The notes under the pieces were generated by a model. It saw only the letters and a program-made list of their open reading frames with translations, was not told the origin of the DNA and searched no databases. 39,523 nucleotides of DNA from a virus, in IMG/VR virus record IMGVR_UViG_3300028024_000179, positions 1 through 39,523 of that record; one strand, 5' to 3'. Shown in pieces: positions 31,194-38,577 of the stretch; the first letter of the stretch is position 1, and every line of letters begins with the position of its first letter. The position numbers and the translations under genes were made by a program.

Positions 31194-31384
31194 CTCTCCC
31201 GTCCCTCTGCGCGCTGCCTCGCGCGCAATTGTGACTGCCGTTGATACATATTCGCGTAGAGCTGGCGCACGTCGTCGGGCAGCGCGAGAAACTTGGCCGC
31301 GCCGCCGAACGAATGCAGGAACCTCTGCGTCACTCCGTAGCGCGCGTAGATCTCGGCGCATACCGATCGCCTGGGCCGCCGCAT
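31190..31384 (-). CDS. Small early protein, paralogue A, 64 aa
   Basis: MRRPRRSVCAEIYARYGVTQ, then RFLHSFGGAAKFLALPDDVR and QLYANMYQRQ before a basic end. It is closely similar to the gene at 32822-33010, with the same start context after a TAG stop. Helical and basic; function unknown. It overlaps the hexapeptide-repeat gene by ATGA. Confidence 0.65.
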   Translation of the reverse strand: MRRPRRSVCAEIYARYGVTQRFLHSFGGAAKFLALPDDVRQLYANMYQRQSQLRARQRAEGRER

Positions 31385-31435
31385 CTATCCCCGCCTCCAG
31401 CTGCACAGCATGCAGCGCTGCCCGTCGTCGCCGAT
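31347..31435. repeat. 89-base perfect duplication, copy 1
   Basis: Identical to 32973-33061. The wider similar block is about 31190-31435 versus 32822-33061, at lower identity. It covers the start of paralogue A and the end of the truncated ASCH gene. Confidence 0.9.
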
Positions 31436-31570
31436 CTCGTCGATCTTCCAAAACTTGCTGGCGTGCAGGAAGATCCGCCCGCGCACCGGGGTATACCAGT
31501 CGCGGTTCTCCACCGGCTTGCCATGCAGGATCGCCCACCACCATGGAGCGCGCACGCTCAACGCCTTCAT
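31385..31570 (-). CDS. Truncated ASCH-domain protein with foreign C-terminus, 61 aa
   Basis: MKALSVRAPWWWAILHGKPV and ENRDWYTPVRGRIFLHASKF are the characteristic start of ASCH domains, a PUA-like fold thought to bind RNA or modified nucleotides. The family is about twice this length. After WKIDE the sequence switches to IGDDGQRCMLCSWRRG, the same end as the membrane zinc-ribbon protein at 33011-33181, whose DNA is duplicated here. It is therefore a chimera keeping only the first part of ASCH. ATGA overlap with the gene upstream. Confidence 0.7.
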   Translation of the reverse strand: MKALSVRAPWWWAILHGKPVENRDWYTPVRGRIFLHASKFWKIDEIGDDGQRCMLCSWRRG

Positions 31571-32220
31571 CGCTCGCCCTCCGCGATGCAACCAGGGGAT
31601 GCCTTCCGCTTCACAGGATTCCAGCCAGCAATGACTGCCCACCAGTAGTGGGTTTCGCACAGGGGAAATCCGTCACCGGAGCGACTATCGGCAACAGCGG
31701 CGCGCCCACAATTAAAGCATTTATCTCTGTCCTTCTCTTTGTTCCGATCGTCTACCATTTCATCCTTCTCCGCGGGGGTTCTGGCGCTGGATGGGGAGCA
31801 GTGTGTTGCCCGCTGGACGAACTCGGCCACTTTGAAGCCCATCTTGTTCCAGCGATAGGCAAAGCGAATACGCGCCATTTCCACCATCTGCTCGAATGTA
31901 AAATCGCCCTCCGCAAAGTAGTTACTGTTGCAAGCTCCGCGAGAGTCTACGCTTCGATCCCAGAAGCTCAGTGCGGTCCATCCACCCCTGTGATGAACTA
32001 ACGCGACGCCTTGCGGAGCCTCTTCCTTTCTGCGGTAGCCACCTTCATGTTTGCTCCCGAATGTGCCATCGCTCCACGGCTGGAGGCTGCCGTCTATATC
32101 GCCCTCACTCCAAGGGAAGTTGCCGCGCCGAGCTCCATAAACACCGTCCCCGCGCTCGCCAACAAGATAATGCCCCGCCCTATCCCACGGTCCGAAATAA
32201 AGCATTCTTGGTTCTGCCAT
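31567..32220 (-). CDS. Phage early protein of unknown function, 217 aa
   Basis: MAEPRMLYFGPWDRAGHYLV, then RGNFPWSEGDIDGSLQPWSD, GGWTALSFWDRSVDSRGACN and FEQMVEMARIRFAYRWNKMG. Near the C-terminus CFNCGRAAVADSRSGDGFPL ending CETHYW gives a zinc cluster. 'LYFGPWDRAGHYL' openings occur in other phage early proteins of unknown role. Start ATG 32220 is chosen for its AAAGGAG site; a GTG at 32280 is less likely. Confidence 0.65.
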   Translation of the reverse strand: MAEPRMLYFGPWDRAGHYLVGERGDGVYGARRGNFPWSEGDIDGSLQPWSDGTFGSKHEGGYRRKEEAPQGVALVHHRGGWTALSFWDRSVDSRGACNSNYFAEGDFTFEQMVEMARIRFAYRWNKMGFKVAEFVQRATHCSPSSARTPAEKDEMVDDRNKEKDRDKCFNCGRAAVADSRSGDGFPLCETHYWWAVIAGWNPVKRKASPGCIAEGER

Positions 32221-32276
32221 TTCCGCTCCTTTCGCTCCCCAGCCAGTTATCGTGGGGCTTCCCGCATTTGCATCGC

Positions 32277-32825
32277 TCACTCACTTCGCCCTCCGGTTCC
32301 GCGCTGCTTGGCGCGGGCTTCTGCCTTGGCTCTCTGCAAGCGGTCGATATCAGCCGCGATCAGTGCGGCAGCTTTGACGCGGTTGCGCACCGGATCGGTT
32401 GAGGGCTTCCACCACTTCGCATCCCACGGCCAGCACGCTGGGATGCACGATAAATCAACGTCCGCATACCTCTCCTGTAATACGGCAATTCCCGCGTATG
32501 CCTGTGCAGCGTTGGTCAGGCTGGGAGACCAATGCTCTTCGTCGTCGTGCTCGGAGGTAAATCCCTCAACCTCTATCTGGCGTCGGCGCTCTGCTGCTAT
32601 TAGCCCTATCGCGGATGCGCTTGAGTTCGCGGCACGGGCGGCGAGGAGTTCTCGGGCCATCTCCTCGATGTCGTGCAGTTCCGATAGGCCTGTTGGCGGC
32701 TCCATCACATATGCGCAGAAATACGCATACAAGCCGCGTGGCAATGGGATATTCGCTCTGTCCAGAAACGAGATTGCCGTTTGGCTCAGCCTCGTGTACT
32801 CTTCCAGCTTCTTGTTATCGATCAT
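32277..32825 (-). CDS. Conserved phage early protein with ER.RQ..EG..SEHDDEEH motif, 182 aa
   Basis: MIDNKKLEEYTRLSQTAISF begins a helical N-terminus. AAERRRQIEVEGFTSEHDDE then EHWSPSLTNAAQAYAGIAVL, and PWDAKWWKPSTDPVRNRVKA then AALIAADIDRLQRAKA, form a domain I recognise from many phage early proteins; its function is not known to me. ATG 32825 lies after purine-rich AGGGGAGCGGGGG. It overlaps paralogue B upstream by ATGA. Confidence 0.7.
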   Translation of the reverse strand: MIDNKKLEEYTRLSQTAISFLDRANIPLPRGLYAYFCAYVMEPPTGLSELHDIEEMARELLAARAANSSASAIGLIAAERRRQIEVEGFTSEHDDEEHWSPSLTNAAQAYAGIAVLQERYADVDLSCIPACWPWDAKWWKPSTDPVRNRVKAAALIAADIDRLQRAKAEARAKQRGTGGRSE

Positions 32826-33010
32826 TTCCCCCGCTCCCCTACGCGCTGCTGCTTGGCGCGCAATTGTTGGTACATCCCTGCGTAGAGCTGGCGCACGTCC
32901 TCGGGCAGCGCGAGAAACCGGGCCGCGCCGCCGAAGGCATGCAAGAACCGCTGCGTCACGCCATAGCGCGCATAGATCTCGGCGCATACCGATCGCCTGG
33001 GCCGCCGCAT
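32822..33010 (-). CDS. Small early protein, paralogue B, 62 aa
   Basis: MRRPRRSVCAEIYARYGVTQ, then RFLHAFGGAARFLALPEDVR and QLYAGMYQQLRAKQQRVGER. About 80 percent alike to 31190-31384 over the first 50 residues, and the underlying DNA is a recent duplication at the 5' end. It starts directly after the TAG of the membrane zinc-ribbon gene. Confidence 0.65.
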   Translation of the reverse strand: MRRPRRSVCAEIYARYGVTQRFLHAFGGAARFLALPEDVRQLYAGMYQQLRAKQQRVGERGK

Positions 33011-33061
33011 CTATCCCCGCCTCCAGCTGCACAGCATGCAGCGCTGCCCGTCGTCGCCGAT
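32973..33061. repeat. 89-base perfect duplication, copy 2
   Basis: Identical to 31347-31435. It covers the start of paralogue B and the last 16 codons of the membrane zinc-ribbon gene. This copy sits in an intact gene context, so it is probably the parent copy. Confidence 0.9.
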
Positions 33062-33181
33062 GCCCCGATCCCCACAGAGCGCGCAGGGCTGGCGATGCCG
33101 GTCCTCATAGACGCCGAGGCCGCCCATCACCGCCAGCAGCAGCGCCAGCAGCGATAAAAAGAACCACACCGTATGCGTCAT
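33011..33181 (-). CDS. Small membrane zinc-ribbon protein, 56 aa
   Basis: Membrane helix THTVWFFLSLLALLLAVMGG, then CALCGDRGIGDDGQRCMLC, a complete CxxC...CxxC ribbon, and SWRRG. ATG 33181 overlaps the preceding stop as ATGA. Its last 16 codons are the ones copied onto the ASCH gene at 31385. Function unknown. Confidence 0.65.
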   Translation of the reverse strand: MTHTVWFFLSLLALLLAVMGGLGVYEDRHRQPCALCGDRGIGDDGQRCMLCSWRRG

Positions 33182-33612
33182 GATTCATCCCCCAGATCGT
33201 CGTCGTACTCGTCATCGCTATCTGGCTCGAAGCTGGCATCATCCCCGGATGCAATCTGTTTGCCTTGGGGAAACGATATGATGGCAATCTCGCGCGGCGC
33301 ATTCTCCTCGAGCGCTTCACGGGCTACTGCCTCCGTACAGGGATTGAGCGCATAGATCGCGCTTGGTCCAACCAGGCGAGTGCGCCCAGGGACTGCCGAC
33401 TTCGTCACGATCGCTCCGGCTGGCACTAGGACATCTCCCGCCCAGCTCGCCCGCTTCATCACAACTTCCCGCTCGGGGAGTTCGGGCACATCGATCTGCA
33501 AGAGGGCTGCACCTCCGAAATATTGCGTGGTGACGAATCCGACTTCCTTCTGATGGCCGAATAATTCGACTACGGCCCATCCTTCGAACTTCGCACTTTG
33601 CGTATCACTCAT
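33178..33612 (-). CDS. Conserved phage-type early protein, 144 aa
   Basis: KFEGWAVVELFGHQKEVGFV, then TTQYFGGAALLQIDVPELPE and RLVGPSAIYALNPCTEAVAR. I recognise the 'F.GWA.VELFGH....G' and 'G.A.L.Q.DVP' pattern from hypothetical proteins in many phages and mobile elements; function unknown. A very acidic C-terminus follows (DSDDEYDDDLGDES). ATG 33612 has GAGGAG upstream. Confidence 0.75.
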   Translation of the reverse strand: MSDTQSAKFEGWAVVELFGHQKEVGFVTTQYFGGAALLQIDVPELPEREVVMKRASWAGDVLVPAGAIVTKSAVPGRTRLVGPSAIYALNPCTEAVAREALEENAPREIAIISFPQGKQIASGDDASFEPDSDDEYDDDLGDES

Positions 33613-33637
33613 TTCCGTTCTCCTCGATTGATTGGGA

Positions 33638-35461
33638 TCACCCCTTGCCGCCTTTCCCGGTCGACTTCCGGGCGGCCCAGCGCTTCTTCTGCACCGCGGC
33701 GATCCGTTTCTTCGCGGCAGCCGTCAGCCCCTTCTTTTGCTGTGGCGCCTTTGCCTTTGCCTTCGCCTTCGCGGGTTCCGCGGGCTCCGGCTGCACCTTG
33801 CCGGCGGATTCCGCGCGGATCCGCTTTACATCGAGGCTCAAACATCCGGCGAGCTTCTCCAGGTCCTCCGGCTTGGAGTGCAGAGCATATTCATTCACCG
33901 CCAGCTCCCCGGCGTGGGCGGCCAGAAGAGCCACGCGCAGCCGCTCCGTCGGCGCCAGCCCGGCCATGCCCTCACGCAGCTGCCTCGTTCCGCCCCAGCC
34001 GAAGATGTCCGCCGGCCAGCCCAGCGCCTCGGCGACCTTTACCCCATACTGGCCAGGCCCGCGGCCGATCGCATACAGGCAGACCTCGAGATTCAGATCC
34101 GACGCGTAGAGCGCAACCAGCGGCGCCTGGGCCACGGCGGCAAACAGAGCCATGCGATATTTTTTCTCTGCATTCACCTTTTCGAGCAGCTTCTTGCGCT
34201 CGGCCTTCGCCTTCTCCGGATCTTTCGCCGGTCCTGTATAGTGACTCTGCCCCTTGTGCTTCTTGCATTTTTCGTCGCGGCAGATCTGCACAGCATGCCC
34301 GGCCCGGCGACCACTGATCCAGATCGCCTCCTCCTGCGACGAGCAGGGAAGATTCTGTTTTTCGATGAGCACCACGGAATAGTCCGGGATCGCGCCGGTC
34401 GCCGAACTGTAGCCATCGCTGAGCTGCAGCAGGGGCCGTTTCTCCAGCTCGGCATTGTCGAGCTCGTGACGGATCCAGGCACGCACTTTGCCGCTGAAAC
34501 AATCGCCATCGGTGCACGTGTCCTGGGCGACGTCCTCGAACAGCAGCGCCGCATTCGTGCTGCGCCGCGGGCATACCGTGCAGGCCATCGGCGCCCAATC
34601 CAGCCCGAGCGGGAAAGGGGCATCGCTCAACACGCGCAGCGTCCTCTCGGCGATTCGCGAGCGGAGCTCCGAGAGCGACCAGCGCGTCGGCCGCCAGGCC
34701 GTCACACCGCGATCTGCATTCCACTGCTCCACGCATCCCGGACGGTTGCAGACCGTCCGCTCCGCATTTGCCCAGGAACATGGCGCGCCATCCACCTCGC
34801 ATGCCCCGCACGCATTTTCCTCCGTGCAATCGCAATATCTGCAGACGCCGGCCTCCGCAAATTCCTCAGCCTCATCGTCCTCGTCGTCATCATCCGTATC
34901 GCGAGGGTTGAATCCCACGTCCAGCCAATCGAGCATGCGCTGCTGCTGCTCCGGGCTCAGGCGCGCCAGCTCCAGCGCGTGGCCCACGTCGATTGCGCCC
35001 GCCGCGAGCGCCTCGCGCACCGGCGCGATCGCATCCAACAACTTCAGCCGGCGGCCGACGAAGCTCGCCGACTCGAGCGGCGGCAGATCCTCGCGCTGCA
35101 GGTTGCTGACAATGCCCAGCTCGCGCGCCTCCGCGTCCGCCATCTCGCGCACGATGCACGGGCAGCTCGCTTTGCCCGCGAGCCGCGATGCGGCATGCCT
35201 CCGTTGACCCGCCACGATCTCGTAGGCGTCGACGCCGATCGGGCGTACCAACAGCGGCTCCTGCACACCATGCGCCGCGATCGATGCAGCCAGATCCCTG
35301 AGCGCAGCCTGGTCGATCGTTCGCCGCGCCTCCTGTGCAGAAACCGATAACTGCTCGAGCGGGATCTCGCGCACCACCGTGCTCCCGTCCGGGTTGTTTT
35401 TGGCGGTCGTTGCCGCCGTGCGATTTTTTCCGTTCCGTATCCGCGCAACCTGCTCCATCAC
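33638..35461 (-). CDS. ParB/Spo0J-like protein with inserted zinc cluster, 607 aa
   Basis: The N-terminal ParB-type domain is clear: VREIPLEQLSVSAQEARRTI, GVQEPLLVRP, YEIVAGQRRHAASRLAG (83-96) and SNLQREDLPPLESASFVGRR. After an acidic linker (182-200) a cysteine cluster follows (CRYCDCTEENACGACEVDGA, then CSW...CNRPGC, 207-243). More Cys pairs (CTVCPRRSTNA, CTDGDC) precede the helical C-terminus, which ends in an AKKRIAAVQKKRW basic tail. It is about twice the usual ParB length, and no ParA is in view. It may act in replication or gene control rather than partition. Confidence 0.8.
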   Translation of the reverse strand: MMEQVARIRNGKNRTAATTAKNNPDGSTVVREIPLEQLSVSAQEARRTIDQAALRDLAASIAAHGVQEPLLVRPIGVDAYEIVAGQRRHAASRLAGKASCPCIVREMADAEARELGIVSNLQREDLPPLESASFVGRRLKLLDAIAPVREALAAGAIDVGHALELARLSPEQQQRMLDWLDVGFNPRDTDDDDEDDEAEEFAEAGVCRYCDCTEENACGACEVDGAPCSWANAERTVCNRPGCVEQWNADRGVTAWRPTRWSLSELRSRIAERTLRVLSDAPFPLGLDWAPMACTVCPRRSTNAALLFEDVAQDTCTDGDCFSGKVRAWIRHELDNAELEKRPLLQLSDGYSSATGAIPDYSVVLIEKQNLPCSSQEEAIWISGRRAGHAVQICRDEKCKKHKGQSHYTGPAKDPEKAKAERKKLLEKVNAEKKYRMALFAAVAQAPLVALYASDLNLEVCLYAIGRGPGQYGVKVAEALGWPADIFGWGGTRQLREGMAGLAPTERLRVALLAAHAGELAVNEYALHSKPEDLEKLAGCLSLDVKRIRAESAGKVQPEPAEPAKAKAKAKAPQQKKGLTAAAKKRIAAVQKKRWAARKSTGKGGKG

Positions 35462-35503
35462 GATTCCTCGATTCTGTGAAATTTCCTGCTGAGCCCAACC
35501 TCT

Positions 35504-36361
35504 CTACACTGCCGATCTCCGTGGATCATCGCGAGCGCAGGCAGCACGCAGCGCCCGCGCTTTTTGCAATAGCGGCAACGCTCTCCACACGAAATCCGCC
35601 ATCGCCTCATCCATCTCGATCGAGACCGTCTCCGGCAATGGATCGGCCGCGACGCCCGGCTTCTCAGGAGCCATGCCGACGAGCTGCGGCGGCAGCTCGA
35701 ATATCTCGCAGATCTCGGACTGGCTGAGTTTGCATGCGTCGCATAGCTGGGCCTCGCTCTGGCTGAGTTTGATTGGATCGCATAGCTGAGCCTCTGACCG
35801 GCCGCTGGCGGGCGCCTTGATGGCGACCGGCGCGACCTTCGCCGCCCTCTTCGCTGGCGTCCGGGGCCGGGCGGTTGCGGCCTGGATGCCGGCCGCTCTG
35901 CGGATGGTGCCGACCGAGACCGCGCTGATGTTGAACTTGCGGCCGAGGTCCGCATGGGAGATTGCGCTCGATTCGGCGAGGATCGCGTCTTTCACAATTT
36001 CCGGGATCCGGCCGCTCGGCTTTCTGTCTGCCTTCATTGCTGGGAGCTCCTTTCGTTTTTGCTGCACAACTTCCGGGGACGGCGCCGGCATGGGCTCCGG
36101 CTCGAAACTGCCTGCGAGATCCGCGGGTGTCCGCGAGATGACGGGAGCAGGAGCAGAGATGGGTCTGCCAAATACATCCACGTCCTCGACCGCCACGCGC
36201 CGGCGCACGCGATCGTACGAGCAGGGCTCCCCATCCGCGCAATCCAGGCAGAGCGGCTCCTCGTCGACAAAAATCTGTGCCGGGCAGAGATGCCCGCGGC
36301 GGCTGCATTCGATGCATGCGGTATTGCGATCCGGACGGCTCAATCGTTTCCCCTTCAGCAT
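35504..36361 (-). CDS. HTH protein with N-terminal Cys cluster, 285 aa
   Basis: The N-terminus has CIECSRRGHLCPAQIF and LCLDCADGEPCSYDR, a zinc-type cluster resembling fungal-like C6 spacing but not assignable. A helix-turn-helix follows (IPEIVKDAILAESSAISHAD, LGRKFNISAVSVGTIRRAAG), like short transposase or regulator domains. Near residue 200 the 14-residue unit SEAQLCDxxKLSQ is repeated. The C-terminus is helical (EMDEAMADFVWRALPLLQKA). Probably a DNA-binding regulator. ATG 36361 has only a weak ribosome site. Confidence 0.6.
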   Translation of the reverse strand: MLKGKRLSRPDRNTACIECSRRGHLCPAQIFVDEEPLCLDCADGEPCSYDRVRRRVAVEDVDVFGRPISAPAPVISRTPADLAGSFEPEPMPAPSPEVVQQKRKELPAMKADRKPSGRIPEIVKDAILAESSAISHADLGRKFNISAVSVGTIRRAAGIQAATARPRTPAKRAAKVAPVAIKAPASGRSEAQLCDPIKLSQSEAQLCDACKLSQSEICEIFELPPQLVGMAPEKPGVAADPLPETVSIEMDEAMADFVWRALPLLQKARALRAACARDDPRRSAV

Positions 36362-36475
36362 GTAGAGATCTCATCTGTACTGCTGAGCGCGCGGTGTTTC
36401 ATGCGGGGTATCCCAGCCCTGACCGGAGATCTCCTCCGGCACCATGCCGCGCGCCCAACCCTCAGGCAACCGCCA

Positions 36476-37231
36476 TCACGCGATAACCGGAACCTCTGGC
36501 AAATTCTGTTCGAAATACTTTTTGATCGCGTGCTTCGTTTCGAGCGGCCACTTGGCATCGATCTCGAAGAGCGCAATCTGCGGCAGCGAGTCCTTCACGC
36601 CTTTCATGCGCAGCAAGAATTTCGATTCGACTGGATGTGCATCGCGGAAGGTTCTCCAGGGAATCAGCGGCACTCCGTCGGCCGGAAGCGCGATCGAGGC
36701 GCGGGTGACCGTTCCTGACTTGATCTGCACCTCCTGCGAGATCCCGTCATCCAAAACCAGCACCGCATCTCCGCTGCCTACGCTGGAGCAGAGCTGCTGC
36801 ACCTTCACCGCCTCGTCGTTAAAGAGGAAGCTGGCGCGGAACTTAATCAGGAAATCTTCCGGCTGCTCATACTTGCCGAACACGAAGGGCGTCTCCTGAC
36901 GATGCGACGCACGAGCCCACAGATGGCGGCGGCCAAAATCATCCGCCTCCAGCGAGAGCAGATCGACAGTCAGAGGATCGACGATGTGCAATGCGGTGCG
37001 GTGAGTTTTAATCGAGTCCAGATCGCCATGCACAATATCGACCAGCGCGCCCAGGGTGCTGACCTGCAGGCTGGGCTTGGTGAATTGCGGCGCCAGTTGC
37101 AGCACGGGCTTGTCCAACGTGCCATCGGCCTTGAGCGCGTAGGGCTGCCCGTCGACAACCTGCACCGCCGATTTCTGTTTCGTCATGCGATCGAGCATGC
37201 CGTTGATAAACCTGTCCATTTCTTCCCACAT
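36476..37231 (-). CDS. Phage early protein of unknown function, 251 aa
   Basis: AVQVVDGQPYALKADGTLDK, then LQVSTLGALVDIVHGDLDSI, FGKYEQPEDFLIKFRASFLF and RMKGVKDSLPQIALFEIDAK. This 'TLGALVDI...F......F.I.L...F' layout is reminiscent of DUF2303/YfdQ-like phage proteins, but the match is not firm. ATG 37231 has GAGGAG upstream. Its neighbour at 37269-37673 suggests a shared replication-region role. Confidence 0.6.
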   Translation of the reverse strand: MWEEMDRFINGMLDRMTKQKSAVQVVDGQPYALKADGTLDKPVLQLAPQFTKPSLQVSTLGALVDIVHGDLDSIKTHRTALHIVDPLTVDLLSLEADDFGRRHLWARASHRQETPFVFGKYEQPEDFLIKFRASFLFNDEAVKVQQLCSSVGSGDAVLVLDDGISQEVQIKSGTVTRASIALPADGVPLIPWRTFRDAHPVESKFLLRMKGVKDSLPQIALFEIDAKWPLETKHAIKKYFEQNLPEVPVIA

Positions 37232-37268
37232 CGCGTTTCTCTCCTCGAATGAAATTGCGTGATTGGTT

Positions 37269-37673
37269 TTAGCGCTGCACTCCGGCGCCGTCGAAGTTGA
37301 TTATGGCCGGAACCTCCTTGGGCTTCGGCGCGCTCCAGAGCGGCATCTGGCGCGGGTCCGCAGTGAACGCGAGCATGCCCCCGTCCTCCCCCTTCCCCAT
37401 AAAGCACTTCGCTTTATGCGTCTCGATCGGCGCCAGCTTGGAGCTGACCTTGAATGGCGCCAGCTTGGAGCTGACCTTGAATTCGGTTTCGATGGTGACG
37501 CGATCGGAATGCGGTTTGAGCACCAGCTGCAGCGTTACCGCCCGCGTCGCCGTGGCCGGGGTATTGAGATCTGCGATGTTCTCGAGCGCCTTGCGGAACT
37601 CGATATCGAAACCCTCGATCATCGCGCCGTCATTGATATTCCCGATGTTGATCGGGATCATCTCGTCTGCCAC
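37269..37673 (-). CDS. Phage 'replication terminator'-like protein with 9-residue duplication, 134 aa
   Basis: INIGNINDGAMIEGFDIEFR, then KALENIADLNTPATATRAVT and LQLVLKPHSDRVTIETEFKV follow the pattern of small phage proteins often annotated as replication terminator ('NL..GA..E.F....K..ENI.D.NT', 'SKLAP'). KVSSKLAPF is followed at once by KVSSKLAPI, from an exact 27-base tandem duplication. GTG 37673 is the start, behind GAAGGAGGAG. The biochemical role is unproven. Confidence 0.7.
   Translation of the reverse strand: MADEMIPINIGNINDGAMIEGFDIEFRKALENIADLNTPATATRAVTLQLVLKPHSDRVTIETEFKVSSKLAPFKVSSKLAPIETHKAKCFMGKGEDGGMLAFTADPRQMPLWSAPKPKEVPAIINFDGAGVQR
37429..37482. repeat. Exact 27-base tandem duplication
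   Basis: Two identical 27-base units (37429-37455 and 37456-37482), each starting GGCGCCAGCTTGGAGCTGAC, add nine codons in frame to the conserved SKLAP segment of the gene at 37269-37673. Confidence 0.95.
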
Positions 37674-37685
37674 TTCTCTCCTCCT

Positions 37686-37817
37686 TCACACCTGAGCAGG
37701 CAACATTTGCGCGGCGGAGCTGGCCCGCCTGGGGAGCCTGGTATCAGCCGATGTTTTAGCCCACCCGCAGCCCGCCGCACAGTTCCCGCACGTCTCGCAG
37801 TCGTGCAGGAAACTCAA
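37686..37817 (-). CDS. Tiny Cys-rich protein, 43 aa
   Basis: MSFLHDCETCGNCAAGCGWA (start TTG), then KTSADTRLPRRASSAAQMLP. Four cysteines in CETCGNCAAGC suggest metal binding. TTG 37817 has GAGG six bases upstream, while an earlier TTG at 37877 has none. It ends inside the ribosome-site region of the next gene. Confidence 0.4.
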   Translation of the reverse strand: MSFLHDCETCGNCAAGCGWAKTSADTRLPRRASSAAQMLPAQV

Positions 37818-37873
37818 ACTATCCCTCGGAGAACTGCGGCATCCGAGGGCACACAGCCCGCCGCATCGGGATG

Positions 37874-38209
37874 TCAAAACGAGTGCGGGAACCAGCGGTG
37901 CAGGCCCCAGGACAGCAGCATCCAGGCGCCCGCGATGCAGAGCGTGCCGATCGCCGCGCAGATCATGGCCGCGGGCAGCATCCTGCCGTCCATGCCGCTG
38001 TCGTCCTCATCGGCGGCGATGCGGGGCAGCGAGCCCAGCAGGCTATCGGTGCGCTCGGCAATGCGCTTCCTCTCCGCGTAGCGCGCCTCCATCTCCGCCT
38101 GCAGCTGGCAGCAGCTCGCGCAGTAATCGGTCGCGTCCCAGGTCGCCATCTCGCAGCCAGGACAGATATGCAATGTGCTATCGGGAAAATGCAGGATCGG
38201 TTCGCTCAT
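37874..38209 (-). CDS. Zinc-ribbon membrane protein, 111 aa
   Basis: HICPGCEMATWDATDYCASC gives an N-terminal zinc ribbon. A charged linker (MEARYAERKRIAERTDSLLG) and a C-terminal membrane helix (ICAAIGTLCIAGAWMLLSWG) follow. ATG 38209 has AGGGGG upstream. It is a third membrane/zinc-ribbon gene in the window with this plan, after 1868-2368 and 33011-33181. Confidence 0.6.
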   Translation of the reverse strand: MSEPILHFPDSTLHICPGCEMATWDATDYCASCCQLQAEMEARYAERKRIAERTDSLLGSLPRIAADEDDSGMDGRMLPAAMICAAIGTLCIAGAWMLLSWGLHRWFPHSF

Positions 38210-38211
38210 CT

Positions 38212-38298
38212 CTAATTCCCCCTCCCCGCATCGATTGCGAGAGACATCGCCGGCAAAGCGACCATCACGACAAACAGAAACGTCCAGAGTCCGCCCAT
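38212..38298 (-). CDS. Very short membrane peptide, 28 aa
   Basis: MGGLWTFLFVVMVALPAMSL followed by AIDAGRGN: one membrane helix. ATG 38298 follows directly on the TAA of the upstream zinc-cluster gene, and the stop lies just before the next start, so it fills an otherwise empty slot in a tightly packed operon. Real but unproven. Confidence 0.4.
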   Translation of the reverse strand: MGGLWTFLFVVMVALPAMSLAIDAGRGN

Positions 38299-38577
38299 TT
38301 ACGCCACCCGGCCTTTCCGGCTCCGCTTCCGCTTGCCCTGGATGAGCGCATGCACCTCCGCCGGCGTCCGCCTGCGCTTGATGTCGCGCGCCGCCTGGTT
38401 CCGCGCGGCCAGCTCGCGCTCGCGGGCACGGATGCAGCCCGGCGCGGTGCAGCAGTTGCGCTGCGTGTTGACCCAATAGGGGCCCTCCTGGCGGTGCCAG
38501 CTGCAGGGCGACTCCTCGGAGCAGGAGCAGAACCGGCAGGTGCCGGGCTCCGCCAACAATTCGCCAAAATATTTCAT
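38299..38577 (-). CDS. Zinc-cluster protein related to the ParB-like insert, 92 aa
   Basis: CRFCSCSEESPCSWHRQEGP and CCTAPGC match the layout of the Cys cluster in the ParB-like protein at 33638 (CRYCDCTEENAC, CSW, CNRPGC). A basic helical C-terminus follows (ERELAARNQAARDIKRRRTP). Probably nucleic-acid binding. Overlaps its upstream neighbour by ATGA. Confidence 0.65.
   Translation of the reverse strand: MKYFGELLAEPGTCRFCSCSEESPCSWHRQEGPYWVNTQRNCCTAPGCIRARERELAARNQAARDIKRRRTPAEVHALIQGKRKRSRKGRVA

Noticed and set aside
30712-32001. Plus-strand repeat-rich protein opposite the hexapeptide-repeat gene.
   Set aside because: The periodicity is the complement of the beta-helix repeats; the minus-strand reading gives the recognised hexapeptide pattern and good start context.
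37845-37880. TTGACA on the minus strand at 37877-37872 as a promoter.
   Set aside because: No acceptable -10 box at 16-18 bases, and the neighbourhood is tightly packed coding sequence.
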